Program-made: the position numbers and the translations under genes | Shown: positions 39,318 through 50,397 of the stretch, one piece after another | Layout: each line of letters starts with the position of its first letter | Numbering within the stretch: the stretch's first letter is position 1 | The notes under the pieces: model-generated | Told to the model about the DNA's origin: nothing | The model's database searches: none | Seen by the model: only the letters and a program-made list of their open reading frames with translations | Assembly (NCBI GenBank): GCA_963932145.1 | Contig: OZ010586.1 | Location: 49,069,845-49,133,844 of the forward strand | Length of the DNA: 64,000 nt | Source of the DNA: Acanthosepion lycidas | Taxonomy: Eukaryota > Mollusca > Cephalopoda > Sepiida > Sepiidae | Direction of reading: 5' to 3'

Positions 39318-39470
39318 GGGGCACTCCGACGTGGTGTAATGGTCAGCGAGCTTGTCTTACAAGATCAATTACGACTGAGTAGTGAGTTCGATCCTCACTG
39401 GGTGCCCCATACTTTCGGCCTTGTGCCACATCTAAGCGACGTTTAGAAAACCACCACAAACTTTAGAAAT
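39318..39470 (+). mobile_element. SINE-1 copy, second of a tandem pair
   Basis: CGACGTGGTGTAATGGTCAG, AGTGAGTTCGATCCTCACTG (39383-39402) and the same 3' body ending GTTTAGAAAACCACC. It begins within a few bases of the end of the first copy, so the two may be co-transcribed. Confidence 0.88.
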
Positions 39471-40105
<635 letters not shown>

Positions 40106-40500
40106 GTGATTGATTAATACAGATTTATAAAATGTGTTAGCTGATTGATGCTATATTACCCGACTTTCGTAGACTAACCATTTTGTAATTATTCCGTCCA
40201 CTCGTCGGAAGATATCAACAATTGTTCGCGGATTTTCTCGTTTTCGTTATTTTTATAATAATTTAAAAATAATAATTAATGCGCTTTTAAATTACTGTTA
40301 AGTTGATTTTTTTTTCTTTGTGTGTGTGTTTACAGCTGTGCCTTTTGTGTGTGTGTGTGTGTGTGTGTCTACGGCTGTGTGTGTGTGCGTGTATAAGTTC
40401 TGTGTCGTGTTTATTTCTACTTTTCGTAATTTTCTTGTCTTCTTATACTTTCTTACCACACCTTTTCCTTCTTATTTTTCTATCTTTCGGCCTTGAGTAT
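40106..40500. other. No gene; (TG)n patches
   Basis: TG/CG-rich runs at 40319-40330, 40349-40368 and 40378-40390. Confidence 0.5.
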
Positions 40501-40529
40501 TAAAAATAACAGATTGAAAAGATACAAAC

Positions 40530-40536
40530 GCTTAAT

Positions 40537-40580
<44 letters not shown>

Positions 40581-41330
40581 ACGATGATATTTCCCCCTCA
40601 TTATCAATAACATGAGCTCACCTATCTGGCAAATTGTTCGTGTAAAATTATTCAGGTTTGGATGAAAAAAATCAATATCAGTTTTAACTCCTTCACAGTT
40701 AGTAATATTAATAAACTGTTCTTCTAAAGAAGATTGCGGTGACTTGAAAAGATGATAGCCAGATGGGGCAAAGCCAGGAGAGTAAGGAGGATAAGATAAA
40801 ACTTTTATATTTAGTGTCATAATCTTTTACTGAAAGATTCCAGCAATATATAGTCTTATCGTGCAAGGGCAATACAAGTTTAACATCAACTGGCGTATTT
40901 GTTTTAAAAATAAAAAATGGCGCAATGCTTCCAAAACATATCCTTTTTAATTGTTTCGTTTTTGTTTAGCACTTTATGACAGACGAAACATCCTATCCCA
41001 CCAAATATCGCGCAATATTTTTTTTCGAGTTTAACCTTCGTCTGGAGGTGTATTCCTCTTTCTTCGGTGCTAATTATTGTCATTTTTCATTGGATCTGAT
41101 AATAGGTAACCCACTTCTCATCCCTGGTGATGATTCAAACTAAGAAATGTTTGGTACCAAGTCGACTCTCCAATGGCAAACAAAGTTAAACTGAGTAGAT
41201 GATTAGTCATTTTTCGAGTTCACGTCTGACTTGTATTGGACTGTTTTGTTAATTGTGCAGTTTCCTTAAGCTTTTACGAAAACTCAATATTAAGGAGAAT
41301 CGAAGAGAAAACATATACAAGCACTCGTTG
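40530..41330 (-). pseudogene. Mariner transposase pseudogene
   Basis: Minus-strand blocks in order are FELEK, CLPLESRLGTKHFL, ITRDEKWVTYYQIQ, KKYCAIFGGIGCFVCHKVLN, KNETIKKDMF and, in another frame, VLSYPPYSPGFAPSGYHLFK and SSLEEQF. These match mariner-type TGDEKWxxY, (CIWWDxxG)VxxxELLxxNETI and LPHPPYSPDxAPSDYHLFxSL. The first catalytic Asp is present in RDEKW. The third position reads G (SPGFAPSGYH for SPDxAPSDYH), and several frameshifts separate the blocks. Terminal repeats were not found, and a (TA)n tract (40538-40576) lies at its 3' end. Confidence 0.85.
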
Positions 41331-41565
41331 AAGAAGCCGGGCACTTAAGGCTTGATTTCCATAAACACTATGAATATTTCTTGCCTGAAGAACATTTCTG
41401 GATTCGTATAACATGTATTTTATCTTCAAGGATTTCTTTTACATGCTGTAATAACAGCTGATGCTAACATTTTCCTATTCTATCGTATAAAATGCAAAAC
41501 TTTTTCACACTTGGATAATCATTTAAAACCTCTCTCTATTCCTGCGATTTTATTGTAACAATTTA
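41331..41565. other. No gene seen
   Basis: No recognisable motif. Confidence 0.35.
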
Positions 41566-41567
41566 TA

Positions 41568-41632
41568 CTATTTACATCGCTCAGACTGTTGACCTCATTT
41601 TTATTGCGATATTCACGTCGTTTCGTCTCCAA
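41568..41632 (-). repeat. Inverted partial SINE-2/hammerhead body
   Basis: Minus strand: GACGAAACGACGTGAATATC, GCAATAAAAATGAGGTCAAC, GTCTGAGCGATGTAAATAGT. This is the 3' half of the hammerhead unit (GAAACG retained, CTGANGA lost). It lies head to head with the forward SINE-2 that starts at 41634. Confidence 0.7.
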
Positions 41633-41633
41633 G

Positions 41634-42385
41634 CACACATAGCCCAGTGGATAAAAACGTTGGTTGAATAATCCAAAAAATGACTTATGAGTTCAATACC
41701 TGGTCACAGCAAACGTGAACAAAATCTTGGAGAGTTAAATTACTAAAGGGAGTTAATTGAAACTGAGATATCTCAAAAAATTAATTGAAACTGAGATAAC
41801 CCAAAAATTAATTGAAATTGAGATATCCCCTCCAAAAGTAATTGAAACTGGGATACCTCAAAAAATTAATTGAAACTGGGATATCCCCAAAAATAAATTT
41901 AAACTGGGATATCCCAAAAAAGTTAATTAAAACTGAATTATACCACAGAATTAAGTGAAACTGAGATATCCCCCCAAACATTAATTGAAACTGGGATATC
42001 CCAAGAAATTAATTGAAACTGAGATATCCCCCCAAATTAATTAAAACTGGGATATCCCAAAAAATTAATTGAAACTGAATTATCCCAAAAAATTAATTGA
42101 AGCTAGGATATACTAAAAAAATTAATTGAAACTAAGAAATCTCCAACAAATTGACTGACACTGTGATATTAAAAAAAAATAAAAATAATAATAATTGAAA
42201 GTGAGATATCCCAACCCAAAATAATTGAAACTGAGATTCCAATTGTACGTGGAATTAAAACAACCTATCCTCGGTTTCGGTTTGAAGAAGGCTGGTGCAT
42301 TTAATGTGAAAATAAAGATGAGGACAACAGTCTGAATGATGTAAATAGTGTAAATCATTGAAAACATTTGTAACCAGTCATAACA
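41634..42385 (+). mobile_element. SINE-2 copy with internal minisatellite
   Basis: The tRNA head has AGCCCAGTGGATAAAAACG (A box) and GAGTTCAATACC (B box, about 41690). GGAGAGTTAAATTACTAAAG then leads into the 41745-42245 minisatellite. After it come GTACGTGGAATTAAAACAAC, a worn core TTTGAAGAAGGCTGGTGCA, then GTGAAAATAAAGATGAGGAC and GTCTGAATGATGTAAATAGT. The hammerhead GAAA is not in place. The order of parts identifies it as SINE-2 despite the ~500 bp expansion. Confidence 0.75.
41745..42245 (+). repeat. ~27-bp minisatellite inside SINE-2
   Basis: The unit is TTAATTGAAACTGAGATATC plus CCAAAAAA, in about 18 copies with small length changes. A single AACTGAGATATCC occurs at the same position in the SINE-2 body at 36843, which shows the seed. 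GGGATATCCC in several units makes short palindromes. Confidence 0.88.
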
Positions 42386-42499
42386 GGCATATTGACAAGT
42401 TCCAAGTTCCCATGAAGAAATGATATGGTTATTGCACAACAAGGATCCCATACACGTGGAATTAATACATTCTCTATGAAAATTACAATGGGTAATTTT

Positions 42500-42715
42500 T
42501 TATATTGGGATGTACAAGTAGTATTACAGTTGTCGGCGCATAAAGGAGAATCGGCAATTTGAGTTCAAGTTCCGGCCTAGTCTGTTGTGTTCATTTCCCA
42601 AGAAAGCTTTTGGCAAAAGCCTGGGTATAATTTCCCCAGGTAGGAGTAAAATAACAGAGTATGCTGTACACTCTAGCCTTAGGTGGTAGATAAAAAGAAA
42701 GAAATAAGTGAATTC
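42500..42715 (+). mobile_element. Diverged SINE-3-like copy
   Basis: GTTGTCGGCGCATAAAGGAG, AATTTGAGTTCAAGTTCCGG (B-box region), GTCTGTTGTGTTCATTTCCC, GGAGTAAAATAACAGAGTATG and CACTCTAGCCTTAGGTGG parallel SINE-3 at 61085-61310 (GAGTTCGAATACTGGTCTGG, TTCATTATGTTCACTTTCGC). Confidence 0.5.
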
Positions 42716-42850
42716 AAAGCCGGGAAGAAAACAACGGAAATCAACTGTATTATATTTTCCAAGAAAATATCATAATTCACAGATAACAAAAAAGGAAACT
42801 GTGGAGAGCCATGATCCTCTATGTTCCGATGAGACTTAGTATTAAAAATG
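42716..42850 (+). pseudogene. LINE B terminal fragment
   Basis: AACTGTGGAGAGCCATGATC reads LWRAMI, the LINE B terminal motif, followed by CTATGTTCCGATGAGACTTAG, comparable to the end at 36.32 kb. Confidence 0.5.
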
Positions 42851-42984
42851 CTTATTTATTAATTACTTCTTGAATATGTATTATAAATTGTTGGTTTTAT
42901 GATTATTATTACTATTGTTATTACTATTATTATTAGTATTATTATAGATAATTTATATGATATATAATTATTATATAATAATAA

Positions 42985-43330
42985 AGTATACAGGGTCTGA
43001 TCAAAGAGTATCGAGACTGGTACTATAAAAAGAAAACTATAGTACATATCAATTCGGCATTTAATCTCCTTCGAAGTAGCCCCTTTCTGAGGCGCAATTA
43101 CCATTGATGAAAGCATTGCTAGAACTCCTTTTTTGGGATAGCGAGCTACCTCGTCGCATTCTATTAGTTTGCTTCAACGTTTGAAAATCTTGTTCAAGTG
43201 GGATTTGATTTTTGAAGAGCAAAAGTCGCAAAGAGAAAGATTCCTGTAATTTGGTGGTTGTCGGAACTGAGGAATGTTGTTCTTTGCCAAAGACTGCCAC
43301 ACAAGCCATGGACACTGATAAGACATCTGT
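42985..43330 (-). pseudogene. Mariner transposon 3' part with transposase C-terminus
   Basis: The minus strand reads PLEQDFQTLKQTNRMRRGSS, SNAFINGNCASERGYFEGDK, then FLFIVPVSILFDQTLY, ending at TATACAGGGTCTGATCAAAG (terminal repeat, about 42988). The WKxRWxxCIxSxGxYFEGD block and the 3' tail coding xVPVSILFDQTL are typical of mariner elements. The 5' side is cut at about 43330, next to the (ATT)n tail of a LINE A copy on the same strand, so the rest may have been removed by that insertion. Confidence 0.8.
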
Positions 43331-43335
43331 GCATT

Positions 43336-43862
43336 ATAAATTATTATTATTATTATTATTATTATTTTTATTTTCTTGCTTTCTGGCGTTTACACATTTC
43401 TTTCCGGGTCCCACCCAGGGACCTAAGGTTAGAAATGGCATCATGACACTTTTCACTGACAAAAAAAAAAAAAAAAAAAAAATTACATAGATAGAGCCCT
43501 TCGTAAAGTGTGGGCTGTACTTGTCAGAACAATTTTTTGTATCTCCTTGAGGCATGGGCTTCCAGGAATCCCTGCAATTAGTCTACTGCAATCTTTTCCA
43601 ACCAGTCCTAGGGCTCCAACTACAACAGGGATTGTTGATGTTCCCATATGCCACATTTTCGAGACCTCTATTTCAAGGTCCTTGTATTTTGACAGCTTTT
43701 TGAATATCTTCAAAGATACATTGCAGTCAGCAGGGACTGCCATATCAATAAGGAGGCACCGTTTTTGTTTGTGGTCTTTAATAACAATATCTGGTCGGTT
43801 GGCCTTGATTGTTCTGTCAGTGTGAATTGTGTAGTCCCATAGAATTGTAACAGGTCCTATAT
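43336..43862 (-). pseudogene. LINE A C-terminus with 3' UTR and (AAT)n tail
   Basis: A minus-strand frame of 86 codons reads MAVPADCNVSLKIFKKLSKY, KDLEIEVSKMWHMGTSTIPV, VVGALGLVGKDCSRLIAGIP, GSPCLKEIQKIVLTSTAHTL and RRALSM, with no stop inside. The UTR follows with an 18-base T tract (minus strand), then CTAACCTTAGGTCCCTGGGT and an (AAT)n tail. It is the best-preserved LINE A piece in the window. The RT core upstream is missing, and (ATT)n (43862-43922) bounds the 5' break. Confidence 0.85.
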
Positions 43863-43876
43863 TATTATTATTATTA

Positions 43877-43922
<46 letters not shown>
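43862..43922. repeat. (ATT)n microsatellite
   Basis: About 60 bp, at the truncated 5' side of the LINE A copy. Confidence 0.95.
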
Positions 43923-43925
<3 letters not shown>

Positions 43926-44104
43926 ATGTATTACCATCATCATTTATTCAGTTAGCGCATTCTGCGTCGCTGTGATCGCCACTCCATCTTACAATTGCGG
44001 TTCATCATGACATTCAAAGCAGAAGATTGCGATGGCTTACGGGTTCCTTTAGCACCGAGAATGTTGAGGTTACTCTGTCCCTTAAAATGAGGCAAGGCAT
44101 ACAA
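43923..44104. other. No gene seen
   Basis: No recognisable feature. Confidence 0.4.
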
Positions 44105-44330
44105 GGCAGTAGGTAGTTTGAATTCAGAATTTTTCTTCTACTAGATTGGTTGCCAACCAAGACTATAGAGCTCAGTCTGTCCTGCTAATTTCTCATAGCT
44201 GGGGTGGGGTAAAGAGATGGATTCATATCTTTCTCAAGTAATAGCTTTCACGTAAGTAAATGCAACTCGATTGGAATTCAAACTCGGCTCTCCGATTCCT
44301 CAATCTGAGCCGCCATCATTACTGACCCTT
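44105..44330 (-). mobile_element. SINE-3 copy
   Basis: Minus-strand order: AGTAATGATGGCGGCTCAGA, GAGAGCCGAGTTTGAATTCC (B-box region), CTTGAGAAAGATATGAATCC, CAGCTATGAGAAATTAGCAG, GACAGACTGAGCTC, GTTGGCAACCAATCTAGTAG. Parallel to 34395-34635. Confidence 0.72.
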
Positions 44331-44334
44331 CATA

Positions 44335-44712
44335 TAATGATATTACTACCATATATGGGCAGGAGCTGCCCTGTCTTAAGCTTCAAAGTCTCGAAAGAGT
44401 TCAAAAGCCTCTCCCCGTCCTTTTGGGTGATTAATTATCGTCCAACCTGCAATCCCTTTCTCACTGACGAAACCGCAAGCCTCTCGCTGCTCAATCGTTA
44501 TTCGATGGAAAGTGTCCGGAAGAATTATGTCTCTTGCTTCCACCAGTCATGGCCTTCACGGCCGAGACCTGTCATACCACGCAAATTATAGCAAACCACT
44601 CGAGCAGCTTTTACTTTGTGGAACCAACTCCCAAGAGAATGCTTTCCCGATCACTAAAATCCTAACCTGTTCAACTCTAGGGTTAACGGTTATCTTTCCC
44701 ACATACCCGCCA
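44335..44712 (+). pseudogene. LINE D C-terminal relic
   Basis: Plus-strand frames give HIWAGAA, SLQSLERVQKRLRRL-like, LIIVQPAIPFSLTKP, LAAQSLFDGKCPEELCLLLP, VMAFTAETCHTT, TPKRMLSRSLKS and LSFPH. This corresponds to WAGA...LDxVQKRLxxLVGD...LLYRYYxGKCSEEL...PVxxFxRxTR...SFFPRTAxLWNxLP. It is interrupted by frameshifts. Confidence 0.72.
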
Positions 44713-44845
44713 CCTTGGCTTGGTGTAATGGTTAGTAAGCTTGTCTTGCTAGATCAGTTATTATTGAAAAGTGAGTTCGATCCTCGCTGGATGCCCCATA
44801 TTTTCGGCCTTGTGCCACATCTAAGCTAAGCTTGGAAAATCTCTA
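44713..44845 (+). mobile_element. SINE-1 copy
   Basis: TGGCTTGGTGTAATGGTTAG, AGTGAGTTCGATCCTCGCTG (B box), CATATTTTCGGCCTTGTGCC and CTAAGCTAAGCTTGGAAAAT. Well conserved. Confidence 0.85.
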
Positions 44846-45735
44846 CCCGCCTGATCTCTGTTTCTTAATCTGTAAACGTTGCTTTCGAGTATTTTTTTTT
44901 ATTTAAAAAAAAATATTCATTATTATTTGCAATGACCTGTCGCACCGTATCTGACAGATCTTCAATACATTTTGAGTAAGATTCCGCATGCTTTGATGTG
45001 AAAAGTTTTTCGACGAAGTCTTGAATCTGCTTTTCATTAGGAAAATTTTTCGCCGTCAAATTTTTTTGAATGTCATAACCGCTTTGTACAATGTCCATTG
45101 AATATGACGGTTAGGGTAGGACAGACCAACCGAATTCCAAAATTTTTTCCAGTGTCACTTGTCCAGTATGCAGCGTTATGCCATTTGGGTTGTTATAGTG
45201 AACATCTTTTTTTTAATCCACTGTATATATACTGTTACTGCCGCGCAAAAAGCAAGATATGTCAGGTTACTCTGTCTTTATTTTAACTGTCATGATTCGT
45301 AGTTATGATGACAGATTCGTCATTACAATTGCTTGCCAAAAACCTTTGGTTAGCCTTCGTAGCCTAAATTCTGCGGTGCTGTGACAATAAGAAAATTTCC
45401 CAAAGTTAAGAAAAACGCAGATTAAATTTGAGAATAGCGTGAGAATTTCGATAAACAACCGAGAGAAATAAGAGAAATTGTAACAGAAATATAAACCGTT
45501 TCCTTATAAGGAAACATTCGGTATTCATTGACCAAGCCGCCATTGCCACTGTCGGTTGAAATTTATACAATATTTCTCTTAATACAATCTTTTTGGAATT
45601 AGCTTTCTGAAGTCCAGTGGCAGTAATCGTTCTTTACAGTGTTGACAGTGACTTCCTTCCTATCTGTTTTAGCATACCTAAGGGCAATAATGTGTATGGC
45701 CTCATTCCCACAAATACAGTAGTGAATATTGTACG
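44846..45735. other. No gene seen
   Basis: A minus frame at 44865-45098 (77 codons, starting MDIVQSGYDIQKNLTAKNFP) is fairly balanced in composition but has no family I recognise. I leave it uncalled. Confidence 0.35.
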
Positions 45736-45737
45736 TG

Positions 45738-46205
45738 GTCTAGAGTTGGAGACTCGCCTCCAGCTGTGTTTTACAATCTCTCTGCCTCCGGGCAGAGGAG
45801 ATCTCTAGACGAGACTATGTCGAAGGGCAGAGCTTCGTCTTGGGAAATAGCTACCCAACTCCGTTTTATACAGGATCTACGGGTAATTTTTGGCCGACAT
45901 ACAGGCTCGGATGCCCCACATTAAATTCGGCCATGTGCCACATCTGACCGCGTGGGGCGGTTGGTAGATATCCAAGAGTTAGAGATTCGTCTCCAGCTGT
46001 GCTGATCAAACTGTCTGTTTCCGGGCAGAGAGAATGTCGAATGGCAGAATCTCGTCTCGGGAAACAGCTCCCCGACCCCGTTTTATATGGGGTCTACGGG
46101 GAATTTTTGGCCGAGCCTACGGTCTCGGATACCCCATATTAAATTCGGTCTTGTGCCAAATCTGACCGCGAGGAGCGATTGGTAGATATCCTAATTTTGG
46201 AGATT
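45738..46205 (+). repeat. Tandem duplication, ~225-bp unit (two copies and a stub)
   Basis: Unit landmarks are AGAGTTGGAGACTCGCCTCC, AGCTGTG, CCGGGCAGAG, TGTCGAAGGGCAGAGCTTCG, GGGAAATAGCT-CCC-ACTCC, GTTTTATA-GG-TCTACGGG, AATTTTTGGCCGA and TGTGCCACATCTGACCGCG. GAGTT(G/A)GAGA lies at 45743 and 45976; ATATCC at 45968 and 46186. The CCACATCTGACC end recalls the SINE-1 tail CCACATCTAAGC. A (CG-rich) tRNA-like origin is possible. Confidence 0.78.
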
Positions 46206-46361
46206 CGGTGTGGAATTCACTTGACTCACATCTAGCAGTTGACTACTACTTCAACGCACCGCTGGCGAATCTTTTATGCGTTGTTCTTGTAATAAGTGTT
46301 ATCGTTCATTACCAACCTTCGCCTGTTTATTCTATTCAGTAACCTTCCATAGGTTACAACA
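46206..46361 (-). repeat. LTR-like dispersed repeat F, copy 3
   Basis: Minus strand: TGTTGTAACCTATGGAAGGT, TACTGAATAGAATAAACAGG, CGAAGGTTGGTAATGAACGAT, AAGATTCGCCAGCGGTGCGT and TGAAGTAG. It matches the copies at 25577 and 25988 in order. Confidence 0.6.
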
Positions 46362-46889
46362 CTAACTCTTTGTTTAAAGATATGTGGCTTTTCAACACCT
46401 TGATTGTGTTATTATTTTTTATTCAAATTACATGTGGTATCTATCTTAGTTGTTCTTGTTATTGGAAATTCTTAAGTGTTGAGTTTTATGTTATTTACTA
46501 CAGTTCTTTGTTTGTGATTGTGTAGCGCCATTACACAAGTTTTGAAGAAGTATTGTCCTCGCCGAGACCTACAGGTTTTTCATTCCCTCAAAGATATTAT
46601 TAACTATTTGAGAAAGCGGTTGTATGCAACTGACTATTTAGATATTTCTGCTTACCGCCATCCATGATACCGATATGAAAGTCTGGATCTGACGAGGCTA
46701 TTTAAGAACGTGGCTCGAGATTTTAGGCTAATGTTTTATATTTGTAGGGCGTTGCTGTGTTGAGAGGGAGGTTACGATTAGCACGGTCTAATCAATGTTC
46801 AGTCTGTTATACTAATTTTTTTTTTATGGCTTAATCTAATATAATACAATTTACCAGATGCACAGAATTTTTTTTTTTTTAGTTTATTT
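46362..46889. other. No gene seen
   Basis: Unique-looking sequence without recognisable coding capacity. Confidence 0.45.
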
Positions 46890-47815
46890 TGAATCAATTC
46901 ACCTCAAGCAAGGCGATAATACCACTAAGACGCAAGGGATTACTGGTCGTGACAGAGAATGAGAAAACAAAAAAGGAGAAAAGGCAATAAAAGAACAGAT
47001 TTCAAGCAGGCTGAAGATGGCGATTGGTGTTGCATTTAAATCTTTGAAGTTTGTTGTTTGCAGGGAAGAAAAACGGAAGGGATTTCCACAGCTGAGAAGT
47101 GCAAGAAAAAAGCTATTAGAATAGAACATATGGTTGCATGTAGCTACTTAAACAGTAAAACACTGAGACCCAGTTGCCAATCTAGTAGAACATTCAAATC
47201 ATACAGTCGATGTACCTAGGAAGAAAACAATATTTATTTTGAATAATGTCGCACAAGGCCAAAAGGGGGACAGGAGAAGGCTGGTCTTCAGTCTGTTTGA
47301 AACTTAAACTTAGATAGCCACGATTACTAACGCAGACATACCACAGTATTCTTTACACCAAAAGAACACATTTTTACCATTCTTACTACAGTCACCATAA
47401 TACCTCCAGGTCTCTAAGTAGTCTTAAATAGTTCCCATATGTTATCTGTGGGGGAACACTCATCAGATCAACTGCCATGAAAATACTTATAGAAAAGACA
47501 GGGAGATGCCATGTCATGGCGGCGGGGATTATAACTGAAGTCAAGATGCCAAATCAGAACCGATTATATTACAGATGCTTCTTAGAAATGATTCAAGCAT
47601 CTTGATATATATAGCAGGAGCACTGAACCAGATATGGCAGCATTATTCAATGCAAAGATGAATGGTAGATTTATAAATGTGAAAAATGGATTCTGATTAA
47701 ATATTTGTTGCGACTTTCTTAACACAAATATCTTCATTTCTATATATTGGGCAACACTTGAAATTCTTCTTCTTAATAAGATCAAGTTTATGGAAATTAA
47801 ATTGACTTCCATATG
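46890..47815 (-). pseudogene. LINE C C-terminal relic split by repeat G
   Basis: The minus strand from 47815 gives QIFNQNPFFTFINLPFIFAL, YISRCLNHF, VIDP-like and CLFYKYFHGS, then after a gap (repeat G, about 47250-47465) SFFLALLSCGNPF and IAFSPFLFSHSL, ending ...CCTTGCTTGAGGTGAATTGA. The blocks are the LINE C order. The gap contains TCGCACAAGGCCAAAAGGGG...CCACAGATAACATATGG-like sequence shared with 58490-58700. Confidence 0.72.
47250..47465. repeat. Dispersed repeat G, copy inside LINE C
   Basis: The order CACAAGGCCAAAAGGGG-ACAGG, TTAAACTTAGATAGCCACGAT, CACCAAAAGAACACATTTTTA, CACCATAATACCTCCAGGTC, CCATATGTTATCTGTGGGGG parallels 58490-58700 (CACAAGGCCGAAAAGGGGAT, CACTAAAACAACACATTCAT, CACCATAATACCTCATCGTC, TAATGTCTGTGGGGAGGGGG). 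Confidence 0.7.
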
Positions 47816-48009
47816 TAGCTTGCATATGAATCTTGCAAATGTCCGTGATCATAGTTAAATTTATCAATTTCTCTAATATTATCGAGAGAGAATGAAAGTG
47901 AACGAAGCATTAATAATATTTATTAGTATTTCTTTCATCTTAATTTCATTTGCTTTTCATCTCGACTGCTCAAGACAATCTTACTATTACTAATACTGAC
48001 AGTGTATTA

Positions 48010-48720
48010 AAAAAAGACATCAACAATGGCCTAAGACAGGACATTCATACTGTCCCCAGAATGTGCCACGTCTCTTCAGGAGATAGGCAATCATAGCTCT
48101 CCACAACTTCCTATCCCTTAACAGTTTTTCTACCTATCCTAAGACTCCCGAATCCCGTTCCGTTATCAATTCCCATAAGGCCGTCAGGTAAGTAGCTCGT
48201 TGACTTCCCTACCTCTCTTGCCTTCAATACGCCTTACCAGTGTTAAATTTTCCAAGCCGTCCTTCCTAATTATTTGCACAAGGAATTTCAGCAGTCTTTT
48301 TCCTGATTTTGAGTATAAATGTTCTTTCTGTTGCCATTTTCTTTGAGACTTCTTTTTTGCTTTTTCGCTCCGTCCATATAATTTTCAGCATCATTTTGGA
48401 GAACCACATTTCTACTGCCTTGTTTTCTTCTCATCTGCGGGGCGGTTGCCCAGCATTCCCTGCCATATGAGAGGACAGATAACACAGAGCAATCCAACAC
48501 TCTTTTCTTTGTATCTAACGAAAATTTTCCCGTTTCTCAGCACCTTGATTAGCTTTTGGAAGGCATCTTTCGTAAGTCCAATGCATCTTCGGGTCCCGGT
48601 GTCGTATTTTCCAACCTCTGTTAAAACGCTTCCCAGATATTTAAATTTCTGCAACTGCATTATGTTGATATCTCTAATTTGAAACTCGCATCTTGGGCAT
48701 TTTTTTTTTACCATCATAAT
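48010..48720 (-). pseudogene. LINE B C-terminal relic, longest copy
   Basis: The minus strand reads CPRCEFQIRDINIMQLQKFK, YLGSVLTEVGKYDTGTRRCI, GLTKDAFQKLIKVLRNGKI, then in a second frame YGRECWATAPQMRRK and VVLQNDAENYMDGA, and ends LWRAMIAYLLKRRGTFWG before a stop near 48050. It joins the two halves seen separately at 57.6 kb (FQKLSKVLRNRKI) and 36.0 kb (YGSECW). At least two frameshifts are present. The RT catalytic core would lie upstream (higher coordinates) but is not found. Confidence 0.85.
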
Positions 48721-48859
48721 GGCCTTAGGGATTAAGAAGTGTTGATTAAATCATATTTAATTCTTGGGTTTGTTGTTGTCCATTAGTCGCATACGCTGAC
48801 TGGGTTGAGTTGAAGAAACAAGCAACCTACACAAAATTGAATTAAACGTGTCTTTATTA

Positions 48860-49640
48860 AATACTAGCAGCATGACCCGGCGTTGCCCGTGCTTGATTCA
48901 AAAATCGTACAACTCATACAGCAATCGCTGTCACTTGACTTAAAATATTTTTGCCCTTCCTTGCCTTTAAAGAAGTGCCCTTTGGCGTGCTGATGTTGCT
49001 ACATGCATTACTTCTTGACTATCTCACACTGTGAATTTTTTCTAAGCTCTATACTAAACATTAAATCTGTTACGAAAAAAGAACTAAAAAAAATGAACAC
49101 AAAACGATCAGCTTTAGAAAAGGACTCGTAACTGGAAAAACCGAATGAAAAAAAGAATGTTAACAACAAATACTTCTTCACACCCAACCCAGTTCTGCGG
49201 AATCAGACACACCGTTGAGTTTAAGCAAGCGAATGAGCCAAATGGTGTAAAGTGCCATGCACATTTAAATTTTTCCCACTTGTGACGAATGCAGCTATAG
49301 ATTTTTTTGCATGCTAGCATGCTAGTTAACATTCGTGTCAGTCAGCTGTTGACTCTCACGCTCTGCCAATAGAATTTTCCTGCCTATTCGTGGCAGCCAG
49401 CTATAGGCTCTCACTCTGGCCAGTAGAAAATAGCCGCAAACTACATGAAAACTGCCGTAAAAGCAAGAAAAAATCGATTATTTCCACAATCGAGAGGAGT
49501 TGGGAAATGCAAAGTCGGTCTTGGCCTTTACGCTAACTTGGAGCATGTGCGTGTAAATTTTTGTGTAAATCCGACAAAAATGGCAGCCGTGCATTCGTTA
49601 CACACACATCCTGCCTTTTATTGATAGAGATGATAATTGA
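48860..49640 (+). repeat. Dispersed repeat with CCGGCGTTGCCCG start, copy 2
   Basis: ACTAGCAGCATGACCCGGCG at 48863 matches the start of the 20980 repeat. The end CATCCTGCCTTTTATTGATAGAGATGAT at about 49608-49635 looks like the usual other end of such elements. Inside are two copies of a TGTCAG(T)CAGCT-TTGACTCTCAC-CT(C)TGCCA-TAGAA block (49335-49380 and 49393-49430). Confidence 0.5.
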
Positions 49641-50333
49641 GGACACTATAGGTTCGACGGTTTAATAAAGGGTTTGAATCAAAATCCGAACGTTACCTAT
49701 TACGAGAAAAGACAAGTGAAGAAGATCAGCATAACAGCCAAGATTGGCATGCGGGTCAGAATAGCAAAATATAAAATAATAAATCTTCATCCCAAAATTT
49801 CCGATAAATATTAAATATGGCGACGCAAGTTCAAAACGTTTGCATATAACGGTTCAAACTTTATTTTCACAACGTTGTCCGCTGTGTACACGGCCCCATA
49901 GTCACTCGAGGTAAAGGATTACAGAGTAAGGAGTAAGGTACACAGTTTTTAAGGTTATGTTATGCAACGCTTAACATAATTTACGGAGAACTGAGGCCCA
50001 TCTCCTTTAAGCCGAAATAAAAACGATTACAGTTTGCCAGCCACTGCTACTGAGAAGACAGGAAAATAGTTTTTTCCTTACTCCTGTGGCATCCTTTTGG
50101 AAGTGTCTTCTCACGAAAATTGACTTCCCCAGACACCATAACTCGGGACTCAGTGTTGGACATTGAGGATCTGGGGACAGCAATGAAGGACCGAACAGTG
50201 CGGAAAGGGATTGTCAATTGAGTTCTGACCAATCATAAGAAGGTCAAAGTATGTTGATGATGATGAAGGATATGTGATGAAAATAACAGTTAATGCTTGA
50301 CTTGAACTGGTTACGACTGGAGTGATCGGGAAA

Positions 50334-50335
<2 letters not shown>
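49641..50335. other. No gene seen
   Basis: No recognisable motif. TCCTTACTC / GGAGTAAGG occur near one another but form no clear element. Confidence 0.4.

Positions 50336-50395
<60 letters not shown>
50336..50395. repeat. (TA)n microsatellite
   Basis: About 58 bp. A shorter TA run lies at 50601-50628. Confidence 0.95.

Positions 50396-50397
<2 letters not shown>

Noticed and set aside
44865-45098. 77-codon minus-strand frame as a host exon
   Set aside because: The composition looks protein-like, but I recognise no family, and splice sites cannot be judged without neighbouring exons.
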